Shown: piece after piece, positions 1 through 7,449 of the stretch
How positions within the stretch are numbered: position 1 is the stretch's first letter
How the letters are laid out: every line of letters starts with the position of its first letter
Assembly (NCBI GenBank): GCA_009926295.1
Contig: RFPF01000016.1
Coordinates: 1 to 22,190 of the forward strand
Direction of reading: 5' to 3'
DNA: 22,190 bases
Origin: Planctomycetia bacterium
GTDB taxonomy: Bacteria; Planctomycetota; Planctomycetia; Pirellulales; UBA1268
Made by a program: the position numbers and the translations under genes
The notes under the pieces: model-generated
Seen by the model: the letters and a program-made list of their open reading frames with translations, nothing else
What the model was told of the DNA's origin: nothing
The model's database searches: none

Positions 1-2432
1 TTGGCCGCCTTCTTCCGCTCGATCCGCTGCACGCTCCAGCCGAACACGGCCCCGAGCGGGCCGGCGAGCAGGGCGGGCATGAGCACGAGGTTGCCGACGA
101 GGGCGATCGTGAGCATCGAGAGCATCATGTGTCCGAAACGCTGCGTCGGCCCGAACGGCGAAAGTGCGAACACCGACAGGCCGATGCCGATGACGCCCCA
201 GCTCTGGTACATCGCCCGCGCACAGCCCTTGTAGGCGAGCATCACGGCCTGCTTCCTGTCGAGCCCGTCGGCGATGCCGCGCCGGAACCAGAGCATGAAG
301 TGGACGACGTCATCGACGGTCACGCCGAGGGCCACGCTCGGCGCCATCACCGTGCCGATGTCGATGAGCATGTTGCCGGTGCCGAGCGACTTCAGCAGCG
401 CGTTGCCCCAGCCCATGCCGCCGAAGACAACCACCGCGGGAAACGCCGCCGGCAGCAGGAGCACGAGGCCGGCGGAGGCCGCCCGACAGAGCACGATCAT
501 CACCACCACGATGATCGCGAAGTCGGTGACGAAGCCCGCGATCAGGCCGTCGAGGAGCGAGTGCTGCGCCTTGTACACCAGCGGCACGAGGCCCGTGTAT
601 TCGACCTGGATGCCCGAGACGCCATCCTTTTCGAGGCCGGCGATGATGGGATCGATCTTCGCCTGCAGATCGCGGCGGAAGAGGGCGTAGTCGACCTCCT
701 TCGTCGCGCTCACCCGCGCGCTGATCCGCCACAACTCCTCCTCGCGCCCGTCGGGATGCTTCGCATCTCGGAGGTAGTCGCCGTCGAGGAAGTCCTGCCG
801 GTGGGCGACGAGTCGGCGGTTGAGCACGCTCCGCTTGGTGCGGGCCCCGAGGCCGAACGCCCGGGCTGCCGCTCCGCCGAGCCCCTCGCCTCCGTCGCCT
901 GAGTCGAGGCTGCGCCCGAAGGTGACCGTCGAGAGCGAACTGCCCACCTCATCCAGGTCGCCGATCTCCCGTTGGATGCGCTCCACGAGCTCCATCCGCT
1001 CGAGAAAACTCAGGTCGCACGACTTCTGGTCGCACCGCACCAGGATCTCCATCGGCACCAGCGGGCCGAGCTTCGCCTCGAGCCAGCGGTAGTCCTCGCG
1101 GATGCGGGCCTTCGGCGAAAAGAGCCGCATGAGTTGCACGCTGCTCTCCACCCGAGTCATGCCGTAGCCGAAGGCCGCCATCGCCAGAAGGCAGGCCGTC
1201 GCCACCACGGCGTGGTTCCGCGTGATCCACTCGCCGGCCCGCCACCAGCGGCTCTCTTCCATCGGCTTCCAGTCGTTCTGATCCTCGTCTTCGGCGAGCT
1301 TGCCGAGCTTGAGCTTGGGGGGGAAGAGTTCGAGGGCCGCCGGCATGAAGGTGACGAGGATCAGGAAGCTGACCACGACTCCAGCGGCGGAGAAGATCCC
1401 GAACATCCTGATCGGCACGAGGTCGCTCACGGCCAGCGTCGCGAGGCCGACGGCGGTGGTCCCGGTGGCGAGCGACAATGGGAGCAGGGCATGGTGCACC
1501 GCGCGGCCGGCCGCTCCCTCCTGCACCCCGGTCTCGGCGAGCTGGTCGCGGTAGTAGTTGGCCAGATGGATCGCGCCGCTCGTCGTGGCGACGTACACCA
1601 GCGAGGGCATCGTGAGCAGGATGGCGTCGACCGGGTAGCCGGAATACCAGACGACCGCGAGGCTCGCGAACATGCTGTACACGCCCGAGGCGAGCACCAT
1701 GCCGACGAGGGCCTTGCTCTTCAGGCTCCACCAGCTCACGAAGAAGCCGACCACGAGCGACAGGCCGAAGAGGATGGTGACGCTCGTCTGGCCGGCCTGG
1801 TCGATCGACACGTTGTCGACCGGGGGGCCTCCCATGTGGAGCGAAGCTTCGGGGATGCCGCACTCATCCCGGGCCACTCTCTTGATCAGGTCGATGGTGC
1901 CGTGCAGGTTCGCCCGCGCCGTATCCGCGAGGGTCAGCACGAGGCACGTCTGTCGCTTGTCAAGGTCGTCGGCAGCGCTGCCGGGTTCCGCGCCCGGCGG
2001 CGGGGGGCCGACGATCGCGCCGGTGAGCCGGCGAATGGCCTCCTCGCGATCGAGGTTCAGGGGCTCCGACGTCATCCTGGCGACCGCCCGGGGGCCGGTC
2101 TGGGCTGTCTTGAAATAGAGGGGCCGGTCGATCCGCGACGCCTCTTCCGGCGGCGGCAGGAGCTTTCTGGCCAGCAGTTCCAGCCGGGGGTCGGCCATCG
2201 TGCAGCCGTCCCAACTGATCAGGATGAACTCCTCACCCTGGAAACTGCGGCGAAAAAAGCGGTAAACCTGCGTTTCCGGGTATTCGAGGGGGAGCCAGCC
2301 CTTCACGTCGTTGCGATTGTTTCCCTTGGCCTTGATTGCCCCCACGACGACCATCGGCAGCAGGAAGACGAGGATCGCCATGATCCCCACGCTGTACCGC
2401 TGGTAAAAGTTGGTCTTCTGGGGGGAAGTCAT
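1..2432 (-). CDS. RND/MMPL superfamily transporter (3' end beyond window)
   Basis: This is a long inner-membrane transporter of the RND superfamily (MMPL type), open from an ATG at 2432 to the left edge, giving about 810 residues with no stop seen. The N-terminus has one hydrophobic helix (IMAILVFLLPMVVVGAI, residues about 18-34) followed by a large periplasmic loop. A first bundle of membrane helices lies at about residues 215-400. A second periplasmic loop is followed by a second bundle from about 625 to the edge. The second bundle contains the acidic helix motif GVTVDDVVHFMLWFRR, typical of proton-driven RND permeases. The two-repeat layout matches the family. The substrate cannot be read from the sequence, and no adaptor or outer-membrane partner is visible. 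The ribosome site is weak. A TATAGA box on the minus strand at 2510-2505 could be a -10 element. The family call is firm; the role is open. Confidence 0.9.
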   Translation of the reverse strand, partial: MTSPQKTNFYQRYSVGIMAILVFLLPMVVVGAIKAKGNNRNDVKGWLPLEYPETQVYRFFRRSFQGEEFILISWDGCTMADPRLELLARKLLPPPEEASRIDRPLYFKTAQTGPRAVARMTSEPLNLDREEAIRRLTGAIVGPPPPGAEPGSAADDLDKRQTCLVLTLADTARANLHGTIDLIKRVARDECGIPEASLHMGGPPVDNVSIDQAGQTSVTILFGLSLVVGFFVSWWSLKSKALVGMVLASGVYSMFASLAVVWYSGYPVDAILLTMPSLVYVATTSGAIHLANYYRDQLAETGVQEGAAGRAVHHALLPLSLATGTTAVGLATLAVSDLVPIRMFGIFSAAGVVVSFLILVTFMPAALELFPPKLKLGKLAEDEDQNDWKPMEESRWWRAGEWITRNHAVVATACLLAMAAFGYGMTRVESSVQLMRLFSPKARIREDYRWLEAKLGPLVPMEILVRCDQKSCDLSFLERMELVERIQREIGDLDEVGSSLSTVTFGRSLDSGDGGEGLGGAAARAFGLGARTKRSVLNRRLVAHRQDFLDGDYLRDAKHPDGREEELWRISARVSATKEVDYALFRRDLQAKIDPIIAGLEKDGVSGIQVEYTGLVPLVYKAQHSLLDGLIAGFVTDFAIIVVVMIVLCRAASAGLVLLLPAAFPAVVVFGGMGWGNALLKSLGTGNMLIDIGTVMAPSVALGVTVDDVVHFMLWFRRGIADGLDRKQAVMLAYKGCARAMYQSWGVIGIGLSVFALSPFGPTQRFGHMMLSMLTIALVGNLVLMPALLAGPLGAVFGWSVQRIERKKAA

Positions 2433-2641
2433 GTCGCAACTGGCCGGGCCGTCACGTTTTCCTCATACCGCACCCCTGAACCGTACAGGGGATTTCGAGG
2501 CCGGTCTATAGCGTTCCGCCCCGGGAGCGGGTGTTTTCCGCCAGCCCGCCATGACCTAAGTGTTTTTCCGGGAACACCTTCCGTTCGGGGCAGGGTCTTC
2601 CCAGCCGACACAGACAGACCCGTCCCAGACATCGCTCCCGC

Positions 2642-2935
2642 TCAGGGTGCCGTTTCGGCAGCCTCAAACCCGCACGACTTGTGCGAACCGTCGCAAAACG
2701 GCCGGGTCTTCGTCGCCGCACATCGGCACAGGGCCACGGCCTTCTTCACCGGGGGGATCGGATACTCGTTGCCGTGATGGTCGGTGACCCTCAGAAACAC
2801 GCCCTTGGCCTCGGCGTCGGGGGGCAGTTCAACGACGAGTGGCCCGTCGAGACGGCAGCGGATCGTCACGGCCCCCTCGGGAAAGACGCGGGGTGCCACG
2901 GGCTCGGCCGCGGGCGGCTGGTCGGAGTGGTTCAC
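2642..2935 (-). CDS. CDGSH iron-sulfur domain protein
   Basis: A 97-residue protein with one C-terminal CDGSH motif: CRCAATKTRPFCDGSH near residues 70-85, fitting CxCx2(S/T)x3PxCDG(S/A)H. The three Cys and one His are the known ligands of a 2Fe-2S cluster in the mitoNEET/CDGSH family. The function is probably redox or cluster sensing and cannot be specified further. A longer frame begins at 2998, but I chose the GTG at 2935 because a good Shine-Dalgarno (GAGGAA) stands six bases upstream and because 2998 lies inside the lgt coding region. It is the last gene of the folK-panC-lgt operon, beginning 10 bases after the lgt stop. After the stop, a weak inverted repeat at 2558-2580 could help end the transcript, but it has no clear T run on the transcribed strand. 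Confidence 0.85.
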   Translation of the reverse strand: MNHSDQPPAAEPVAPRVFPEGAVTIRCRLDGPLVVELPPDAEAKGVFLRVTDHHGNEYPIPPVKKAVALCRCAATKTRPFCDGSHKSCGFEAAETAP

Positions 2936-2941
2936 GGCGGC

Positions 2942-2947
2942 TTCCTC
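2942..2947 (-). promoter_or_regulatory. Shine-Dalgarno that overlaps the lgt stop codon
   Basis: GAGGAA on the minus strand overlaps the lgt stop (TGAGGAAG), with six bases to the GTG start at 2935. It decides the start of the CDGSH gene. It also suggests that ribosomes finishing lgt re-initiate on the next gene. Confidence 0.6.
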
Positions 2948-4070
2948 AGGGTTTGGGTTCCGGCGGCATGCCATCCGCGGTTGGCCTGATCTGCCCACGG
3001 ACTCGGCGACCCGCCGAGTCTACCCGATCGACCGGCTGGCCGGAGAGCCACCACCACAGGGCTCCGGCGAGGGCGAGGAGAACCAGCGACACCAGCTGCG
3101 AGATCGACAGGGGCGTTCCGAGGGCCGGCGGCTCGTCGACGCGAATCAGCTCGAGCAGGAAGCGGGAAACCGGGTGGAGCGTGAGCACGAGGGCGAACAC
3201 CTCGCCCGGCCGGCGGGCCAGCGGCGTGAACGCGGCCGCGAGGGTCGCGAGCAGCCCGGCGTCGATCGCGGCGTAGAGCTGGGCGGGATGCACGGGCAGC
3301 GTCCATCCCGATGATCCGGCCGATCCCGGCGATCCATGGGGCAGCAGGCCGCGGGCCACCTGGTCGAGCCAGGGAGGGCTGTGCGGCGGGAACCGCACGG
3401 CCCACGGAAGGTCGCAGGCCCCGCCGTAGCAGCACCCGTTGAGAAAGCAGCCGATCCTGCCCAGCGCCAGCCCCACGAGCAGGCCCGGTGCCACGCAGTC
3501 CGCGAGTGCGAGGAGCGGCAGCCGCCGCCGGGCGGCAAACCGCCAGGCGGCGAGGGCCGCGGTGGGCAGCGCGCCGAACACCACGAGCCCGCCCGCGGCG
3601 AGGTTGAGGATGTCGGGCACGGCGGCGAGGACGCTGCGGCCGGGTGGAAAGAACTGATCGCGGTATTCGATCACGAAGAACAGCCGGGCGCCGACGAGCC
3701 CCCACAGGAACACCTCCATCGCCAAGGCGATGATCGTGTCGGCGTCGAAGCCCATGGAGCGGCCGCGTCGGATCGACAGCCAGGTTCCGGCCGCGGCTGC
3801 GGCCAGCAGCATCACGCCGTAGCCGCGCACGGGCACGCCCTGTCCGTCATCGAGGGCCGGCAGGACGAAGGCGATCAGGCCGCCCGTGACCGCGAGGGGC
3901 ACGCCCAATGCCCGTGCCGTCCCGTACCAGCCTCGGGCCGCGAGCGAACGCACGACGGCGACGGCCGCGCACGCCGCCCACACGCAGAGCAACAGCCCGC
4001 AGCCGACCAGCGGCAGCGAGACGCCCCCCACGGTGAGCCGCGTCGGGATGTGGAAGAGCGTCGAGAGCAT
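2946..4070 (-). CDS. lgt: Prolipoprotein diacylglyceryl transferase (alternative Cys-rich subgroup)
   Basis: Lgt is an inner-membrane enzyme that moves diacylglycerol from phosphatidylglycerol to the lipobox cysteine of prolipoproteins. The 374-residue product has several hydrophobic helices. It carries the Lgt signature region GRIGCFLNGCCYG (204-216) followed by DLPWAVRFP (220-228), then HPAQLY (261-266), RFLLELIR (303-310) and LSISQ (321-325), all in family order. The cysteine-rich signature matches the Lgt-like subgroup with GCF-L-x-GCCYG rather than the E. coli form (GRIGNFIN). The segment GGLVVFGA (160-167) has Phe where many Lgts have His or Tyr. It is longer than usual (about 260-300), with an extra N-terminal segment and a charged tail of about 30 residues. 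The ATG at 4070 overlaps the panC stop by one base (TGATG), which supports this start over the upstream in-frame one at 4292. Activity on lipoproteins is likely but not certain. Confidence 0.85.
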   Translation of the reverse strand: MLSTLFHIPTRLTVGGVSLPLVGCGLLLCVWAACAAVAVVRSLAARGWYGTARALGVPLAVTGGLIAFVLPALDDGQGVPVRGYGVMLLAAAAAGTWLSIRRGRSMGFDADTIIALAMEVFLWGLVGARLFFVIEYRDQFFPPGRSVLAAVPDILNLAAGGLVVFGALPTAALAAWRFAARRRLPLLALADCVAPGLLVGLALGRIGCFLNGCCYGGACDLPWAVRFPPHSPPWLDQVARGLLPHGSPGSAGSSGWTLPVHPAQLYAAIDAGLLATLAAAFTPLARRPGEVFALVLTLHPVSRFLLELIRVDEPPALGTPLSISQLVSLVLLALAGALWWWLSGQPVDRVDSAGRRVRGQIRPTADGMPPEPKP

Positions 4071-4957
4071 CAGCGTTGCTCCGTCGTGCGGGCCGGCAGG
4101 AGCATGTTGTCGATGAGCCGCGTGGAGCCGAGTCGGCCGGCCACGAGGGCGATCGCCGGCCCGCATCCTCCGGCGAGGGGCGCGAGTGATTCGGGATCGA
4201 CGATGGCGGCGTAGTCGCAGGCGACGGCCCGCGCCTCCAGGGCGCGGCGCAGGGCCGCCTCGGCCGTGGCGACCGGGTTCCCTGCGGCCCACGCAGCGGC
4301 GGCCGCGGCGAGGCCGTCGTGCAGCGCGCGGGCCCGGGCGCGCTCGGCGGGCGCGAGGTAGGCGTTGCGCGAGCTGAGCGCGAGGCCGTCGGTTTCGCGA
4401 ACGGTGGGGCAGACGACGACCTCGATCGCGAGCCCGAGGTCGTGCACCAGCCGCTTCACGACCAGCGTCTGCTGCCAGTCCTTGGCCCCGAAGAAGGCGG
4501 CATCGGCCGGCACGATCTCGAACAACCGGGCCACGACCGTCGCGACGCCGGCGAAGTGACCGGGCCGAATGGCCCCCTCGAAGGGCAGGGCGGGCCCGGC
4601 GACGGTGAGCCGCCGGTCGATGCCGGCGGGATAGACGGCATCGAGCGCCGGCACGAACACGCGGCGCACGCCGAGCCGGCCGAGGAGCGCGAGGTCGGCC
4701 TCGAGGGGCCGGGGATAGCGGTCGAAATCCTCGTCCGGGGCGAACTGGGTCGGATTGACGAAGATCGACGCCACGACATCATCGCACGCGTCGGTGGCCG
4801 CCGCCACGAGGCTTGCATGGCCGGCATGGAGGGCGCCCATCGTGGGCACGAAGCCGACACGCCGGCCGGCGAGTTGCGCGGTGCGGACGAAGTCGGTCAT
4901 CCGCGCCGGGTTCGTCTCCACCACCACTGCGGGGTCCGCGGCGTCCGCCCGCGTCAT
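4070..4957 (-). CDS. panC: Pantothenate synthetase
   Basis: PanC is a cytoplasmic ligase joining D-pantoate and beta-alanine with ATP to give pantothenate, the CoA precursor. The 295-residue product has the expected landmarks: PTMGALHAGH (38-47, with the HIGH-type nucleotide motif HAGH), SIFVNPTQF (64-72), the pantoate-site segment EGAIRPGHFAGVATVV (127-142), AKDWQQ (158-163), and LALSSRNAYL (192-201), the KMSKS-like loop. The length matches the family. The ATG at 4957 overlaps the folK stop as ATGA, and its own stop overlaps the lgt ATG, so it is translationally coupled on both sides. panD, which supplies beta-alanine, lies about 10 kb away in another unit. panB is not in the window. Confidence 0.97.
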   Translation of the reverse strand: MTRADAADPAVVVETNPARMTDFVRTAQLAGRRVGFVPTMGALHAGHASLVAAATDACDDVVASIFVNPTQFAPDEDFDRYPRPLEADLALLGRLGVRRVFVPALDAVYPAGIDRRLTVAGPALPFEGAIRPGHFAGVATVVARLFEIVPADAAFFGAKDWQQTLVVKRLVHDLGLAIEVVVCPTVRETDGLALSSRNAYLAPAERARARALHDGLAAAAAAWAAGNPVATAEAALRRALEARAVACDYAAIVDPESLAPLAGGCGPAIALVAGRLGSTRLIDNMLLPARTTEQR

Positions 4958-6051
4958 ACCATCGCCTCGACGGCCGCCACAGCCTCGCCCATCGCCTGCC
5001 CGAGATCATCGGCCTCGACCACCACGACCGACTTCGGGCGGCCCGGCGCGTCGTTGCGAGGCGACAGCAGCCGCCGGCGCAGCCGCTCCTGGAGCGAGAC
5101 CAGCGTCCGCACGGTGCCGGCAGTTCCGGCCGGCGTCACCTCGGTGAGGGCGGTCGTCGTGGCGGAGAGATCGGCGAACGTGTCGGTTTGTGGGGCCGGT
5201 CGGCGCTGCCGGAACGCGAGCCGCTCCTCGAGTTCTGCGGCGCTCGCCACGAGCAGGATGCCCACGTTCGGCGTCACGGCATTCCCAGCGATGCGGGCGA
5301 AGGTGGCGTCGGCCTCGGGCAGGCGTTCCTCGGCGGCCACGAGGAACGTGTCGAGCCAGAAGTCGGCGACCGTGCCGTGCGGGTCCTGGGGCCAGGTCTC
5401 GGCGCTGACCGCCGCGGCGGATGCGGCCAGAGACTTCTCCCACCGCCGCGCGTAGTCAGGACGGTCATCCGGCGTCGGAACGGCAGCGGGTGCGTGGAGG
5501 AGCCGGGCGAGAAGCGTATCGGCCACGTGGGCGGCCACCTCGGGAGCTCCGCTGCCGGGCACGCCGATCACCGCCACGTGCGGATGGGGTCGCGAGATGT
5601 TGTCGAGCAGCTCGCGCACGGTGCAGCCGGCGAGCGGATGGATGAAGTCGGGGGCGATCTCGACGCAGGGCTCGAGCACGAACCGCCGGGTGGTCATCCG
5701 CGGATGGGGAACGGTCAGGCCGTCACGATCGAAAGCCGCGTTGTCGTAGAGAAGGAGGTCGAGGTCGATCGTGCGCGGCCCCCAGCGCTCGGTCCGCTCC
5801 CGATGGAGCGTGTTCTCTATCGCGGTGAGCATCCCGAGGACATCGTCGGGCGAGAGTTCCGTGTCGACGAGCACGGCGCCGTTGAGCACCGTGCCCTGGC
5901 CCGGCGGCCCGCCCACGGCCCGGGTTTCCCTGGGGCGACTGGCGGCCAGGAGCGTCACCCCCGGCATCGTGCGGAGCAGGTCCAGGGCGTCCGCGAGATG
6001 CTGACGCGGACGGCCCAGATTGGACCCACAACCGATGAGGCATCGTGCCAT
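4954..6051 (-). CDS. folK: FolK (HPPK) fused to a degenerate deoxynucleoside-kinase-like domain
   Basis: Residues 1-155 are 6-hydroxymethyl-7,8-dihydropterin pyrophosphokinase, the folate-pathway enzyme that moves pyrophosphate from ATP to hydroxymethyl-dihydropterin. The signature RWGPRTIDLDLLLYD is at 89-103, with GCGSNLG at 7-13 and PHPRMTTRRFVLEP at 115-128. A normal HPPK ends near residue 160, but this protein has about 210 more residues. The extension opens with a strand and glycine loop, VAVIGVPGSGAP (159-170). It continues with DFWLDTFLVAAEERLP (230-245), a strand PNVGILLVAS (261-270) and a final strand SVVVVEADD (341-349). This layout resembles the P-loop deoxynucleoside kinases that are fused to FolK in some bacteria. 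However, the Walker A Lys-Ser/Thr is missing, so kinase activity is doubtful. It leads the operon folK-panC-lgt-CDGSH. A TAAAAT box on the minus strand at 6094-6089 is a possible -10 element. The HPPK call is firm; the second-domain call is inference. Confidence 0.93.
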   Translation of the reverse strand: MARCLIGCGSNLGRPRQHLADALDLLRTMPGVTLLAASRPRETRAVGGPPGQGTVLNGAVLVDTELSPDDVLGMLTAIENTLHRERTERWGPRTIDLDLLLYDNAAFDRDGLTVPHPRMTTRRFVLEPCVEIAPDFIHPLAGCTVRELLDNISRPHPHVAVIGVPGSGAPEVAAHVADTLLARLLHAPAAVPTPDDRPDYARRWEKSLAASAAAVSAETWPQDPHGTVADFWLDTFLVAAEERLPEADATFARIAGNAVTPNVGILLVASAAELEERLAFRQRRPAPQTDTFADLSATTTALTEVTPAGTAGTVRTLVSLQERLRRRLLSPRNDAPGRPKSVVVVEADDLGQAMGEAVAAVEAMV

Positions 6052-6527
6052 GATTCGTCGCCCCGGTGTGACGGCACCCAGACGACGGATTTTAGGCGAC
6101 CGCAGCCCCCCGCGGGCAACCCGGCGGCGAAAGTTCCGAAAGCGGGGGGGACATCCAGGCCACGACCAAGGTCGTCGACTGTCGATCCCTCAAGTCGTCG
6201 CCCCCCAATTTTCGAAACCTTCATGAGCGTTCGCGTGTCTCGCGGCCGACGCGTGATTCGCCGGACGAGCGATCGCGGCATTCTGGGAAACGAGATGGGG
6301 TTGTCAAGCATCGCGCCTGAGGGCGCGCGCCGGAGGCCGCGAATCCGCGAGCAAAAGCTGTGCACTCCGACCGAAAAAATTTTTTGTGCAGCGGCGGGAC
6401 GAGCGCGCCGATCCCCGCCTCGCGGCTCGCCTTGCCAGAGCCGGGACGTTCGGCGACAAAACACCCTGTATTTTCGGCCGCCACGCCTCTCGCGTATCAC
6501 AGCGGCGCTCCGGAAGGACGGTCCGCC
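6052..6527. other. Divergent intergenic region with dyads and an A6T6 tract
   Basis: 476 bases separate folK (minus) and the CPBP protease gene (plus). No convincing gene was seen; open frames here lack ribosome sites and family features. Visible structure: a TAAAAT box for folK at 6089-6094; a cluster of complementary segments at 6145-6206 (G6 against C6, enclosing ACGACC-AA-GGTCGT and CGACT/AGTCG); small GC hairpins near 6313-6326 (GCGCC-TGAG-GGCGC) and 6340-6351 (CGCG-AATC-CGCG); and AAAAAATTTTTT at 6374-6385 flanked by TGCAC (6361-6365) and GTGCA (6386-6390). A Shine-Dalgarno AAGGA at 6514-6518 serves the gene to the right. Confidence 0.5.
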
Positions 6528-7334
6528 ATGACAGAAAACACTTTTCCCACAGCGGATGAAGACGGTTTTCCAGCGGCGTGGGACGCGGGGCTTGACGAAT
6601 CGCAGGAGGCGTTCCCCGAGGCGGCCGTCGCGGATCCCCGGCCCGCGTCGGAAACCTACTGGAGCCTTTCGCGGACGCCGCTCACGAGCCTCGTCTTCAC
6701 GCTGCCATTGGTGCTCGCCTACGAGGGAGGCGTGCTGCTGCTCGGCCGTGGGTCGCCGCGCAACGGCGCCGACGTGTGGCTCCGCCAACTGCTCGACGCG
6801 CTCGGATTTGGCCAGTATTTCCTGCTGCCCGCGCTCACGATCGTGGCCCTGCTGGCGTGGCACCACGTGCAGCACGACCGCTGGCGATTCAGCCCCGCGG
6901 TGCTTGCCGGCATGTGCGTCGAATGCCTCGTGCTCGCCGCGGTGCTGGTGGGCCTGGCGCGGCTGCAAAACAGGCTCTGGCCGCTGTTTTTCGGGGATGA
7001 AACGGCCGGCCTCCTCGTGCGGTTCGTCGGCTTTTGCGGCGCCGGGCTCTACGAGGAGGTGCTGTTCCGGCTCCTCCTGCTGCCCGTCGTCGCGTGGACG
7101 TTCCGGCGGTTCGGAGCAGGTGCGGCGGCCGCCGGTGCGGAGGCCGTCGTGGCGACCAGCCTGCTGTTCGCGGCGGCCCATTACGTCGGCCCTCTCGGCG
7201 ACACCTTCGATCTCCACAGCTTCGCGTTCCGCACGCTCGCCGGCGGATTCTTCGCCACGCTGTTCGTCATCCGGGGCTTCGGCATCGCGGCCGGCACGCA
7301 CGCCGCGTACGACATGGTGGTCGGGCTGCTCTGA
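6528..7334 (+). CDS. CPBP-family intramembrane metalloprotease (CAAX protease/Abi type)
   Basis: A 268-residue polytopic membrane protein. The first 45 residues are acidic and probably cytoplasmic. Hydrophobic helices follow at about 52-73, 96-112, 122-145, 163-175, 182-192, 203-220 and 236-256. The CPBP (PF02517) catalytic motifs are present in order: EEVLFR (176-181, the EExxxR glutamates), a histidine at 218 (FAAAHYVGP) and a second histidine at 258 (GTHAAYD). These residues are thought to form a metal site in Rce1-like glutamyl proteases, which cleave membrane substrates or prenylated proteins; in bacteria most substrates are unknown. I chose the ATG at 6528 because AAGGA lies 9 bases upstream. 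A longer in-frame start at 6360 would add 56 residues of unlikely composition. It stands alone, 115 bases before the DUF2617 gene. Confidence 0.88.
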   Translation: MTENTFPTADEDGFPAAWDAGLDESQEAFPEAAVADPRPASETYWSLSRTPLTSLVFTLPLVLAYEGGVLLLGRGSPRNGADVWLRQLLDALGFGQYFLLPALTIVALLAWHHVQHDRWRFSPAVLAGMCVECLVLAAVLVGLARLQNRLWPLFFGDETAGLLVRFVGFCGAGLYEEVLFRLLLLPVVAWTFRRFGAGAAAAGAEAVVATSLLFAAAHYVGPLGDTFDLHSFAFRTLAGGFFATLFVIRGFGIAAGTHAAYDMVVGLL

Positions 7335-7347
7335 GCCTCGCCTGCGT

Positions 7348-7364
7348 GCCGGATGCCGTCCGGC
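7348..7364 (+). terminator. Possible transcription-ending hairpin after the CPBP gene
   Basis: GCCGGA-TGCCG-TCCGGC forms a six-base-pair GC-rich stem with a five-base loop, 14 bases after the stop codon at 7334. No T run follows, so it is at best a weak intrinsic terminator. Confidence 0.25.
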
Positions 7365-7394
7365 CCGGCGAATTCGTCGTCGGTGAAATTGTCT

Positions 7395-7423
7395 TTGTGG
7401 CAGACCGTGGGCGTTTTTATAAT
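7395..7423 (+). promoter_or_regulatory. Candidate sigma70-type promoter for DUF2617-response regulator
   Basis: A perfect TATAAT at 7418-7423 stands 17 bases after TTGTGG (7395-7400), a three-of-six match to the -35 consensus. Transcription would begin near 7430, just ahead of the ribosome site GGGAGAGG and the GTG start at 7450. A perfect -10 box is rare in such GC-rich DNA, which raises its weight. Confidence 0.45.
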
Positions 7424-7449
7424 CGACGTGTCCCGGGAGAGGCTGTCGC

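Noticed and set aside
972..2777. 601-residue open frame on the plus strand
   Set aside because: It lies antisense to the RND transporter, is rich in H, R, E and D with no family features, and is a by-product of GC-rich codon bias.
4813..6531. 572-residue open frame on the plus strand
   Set aside because: It is antisense to panC and folK and has the low-complexity composition of a shadow frame. The opposite strand carries clear catalytic motifs.
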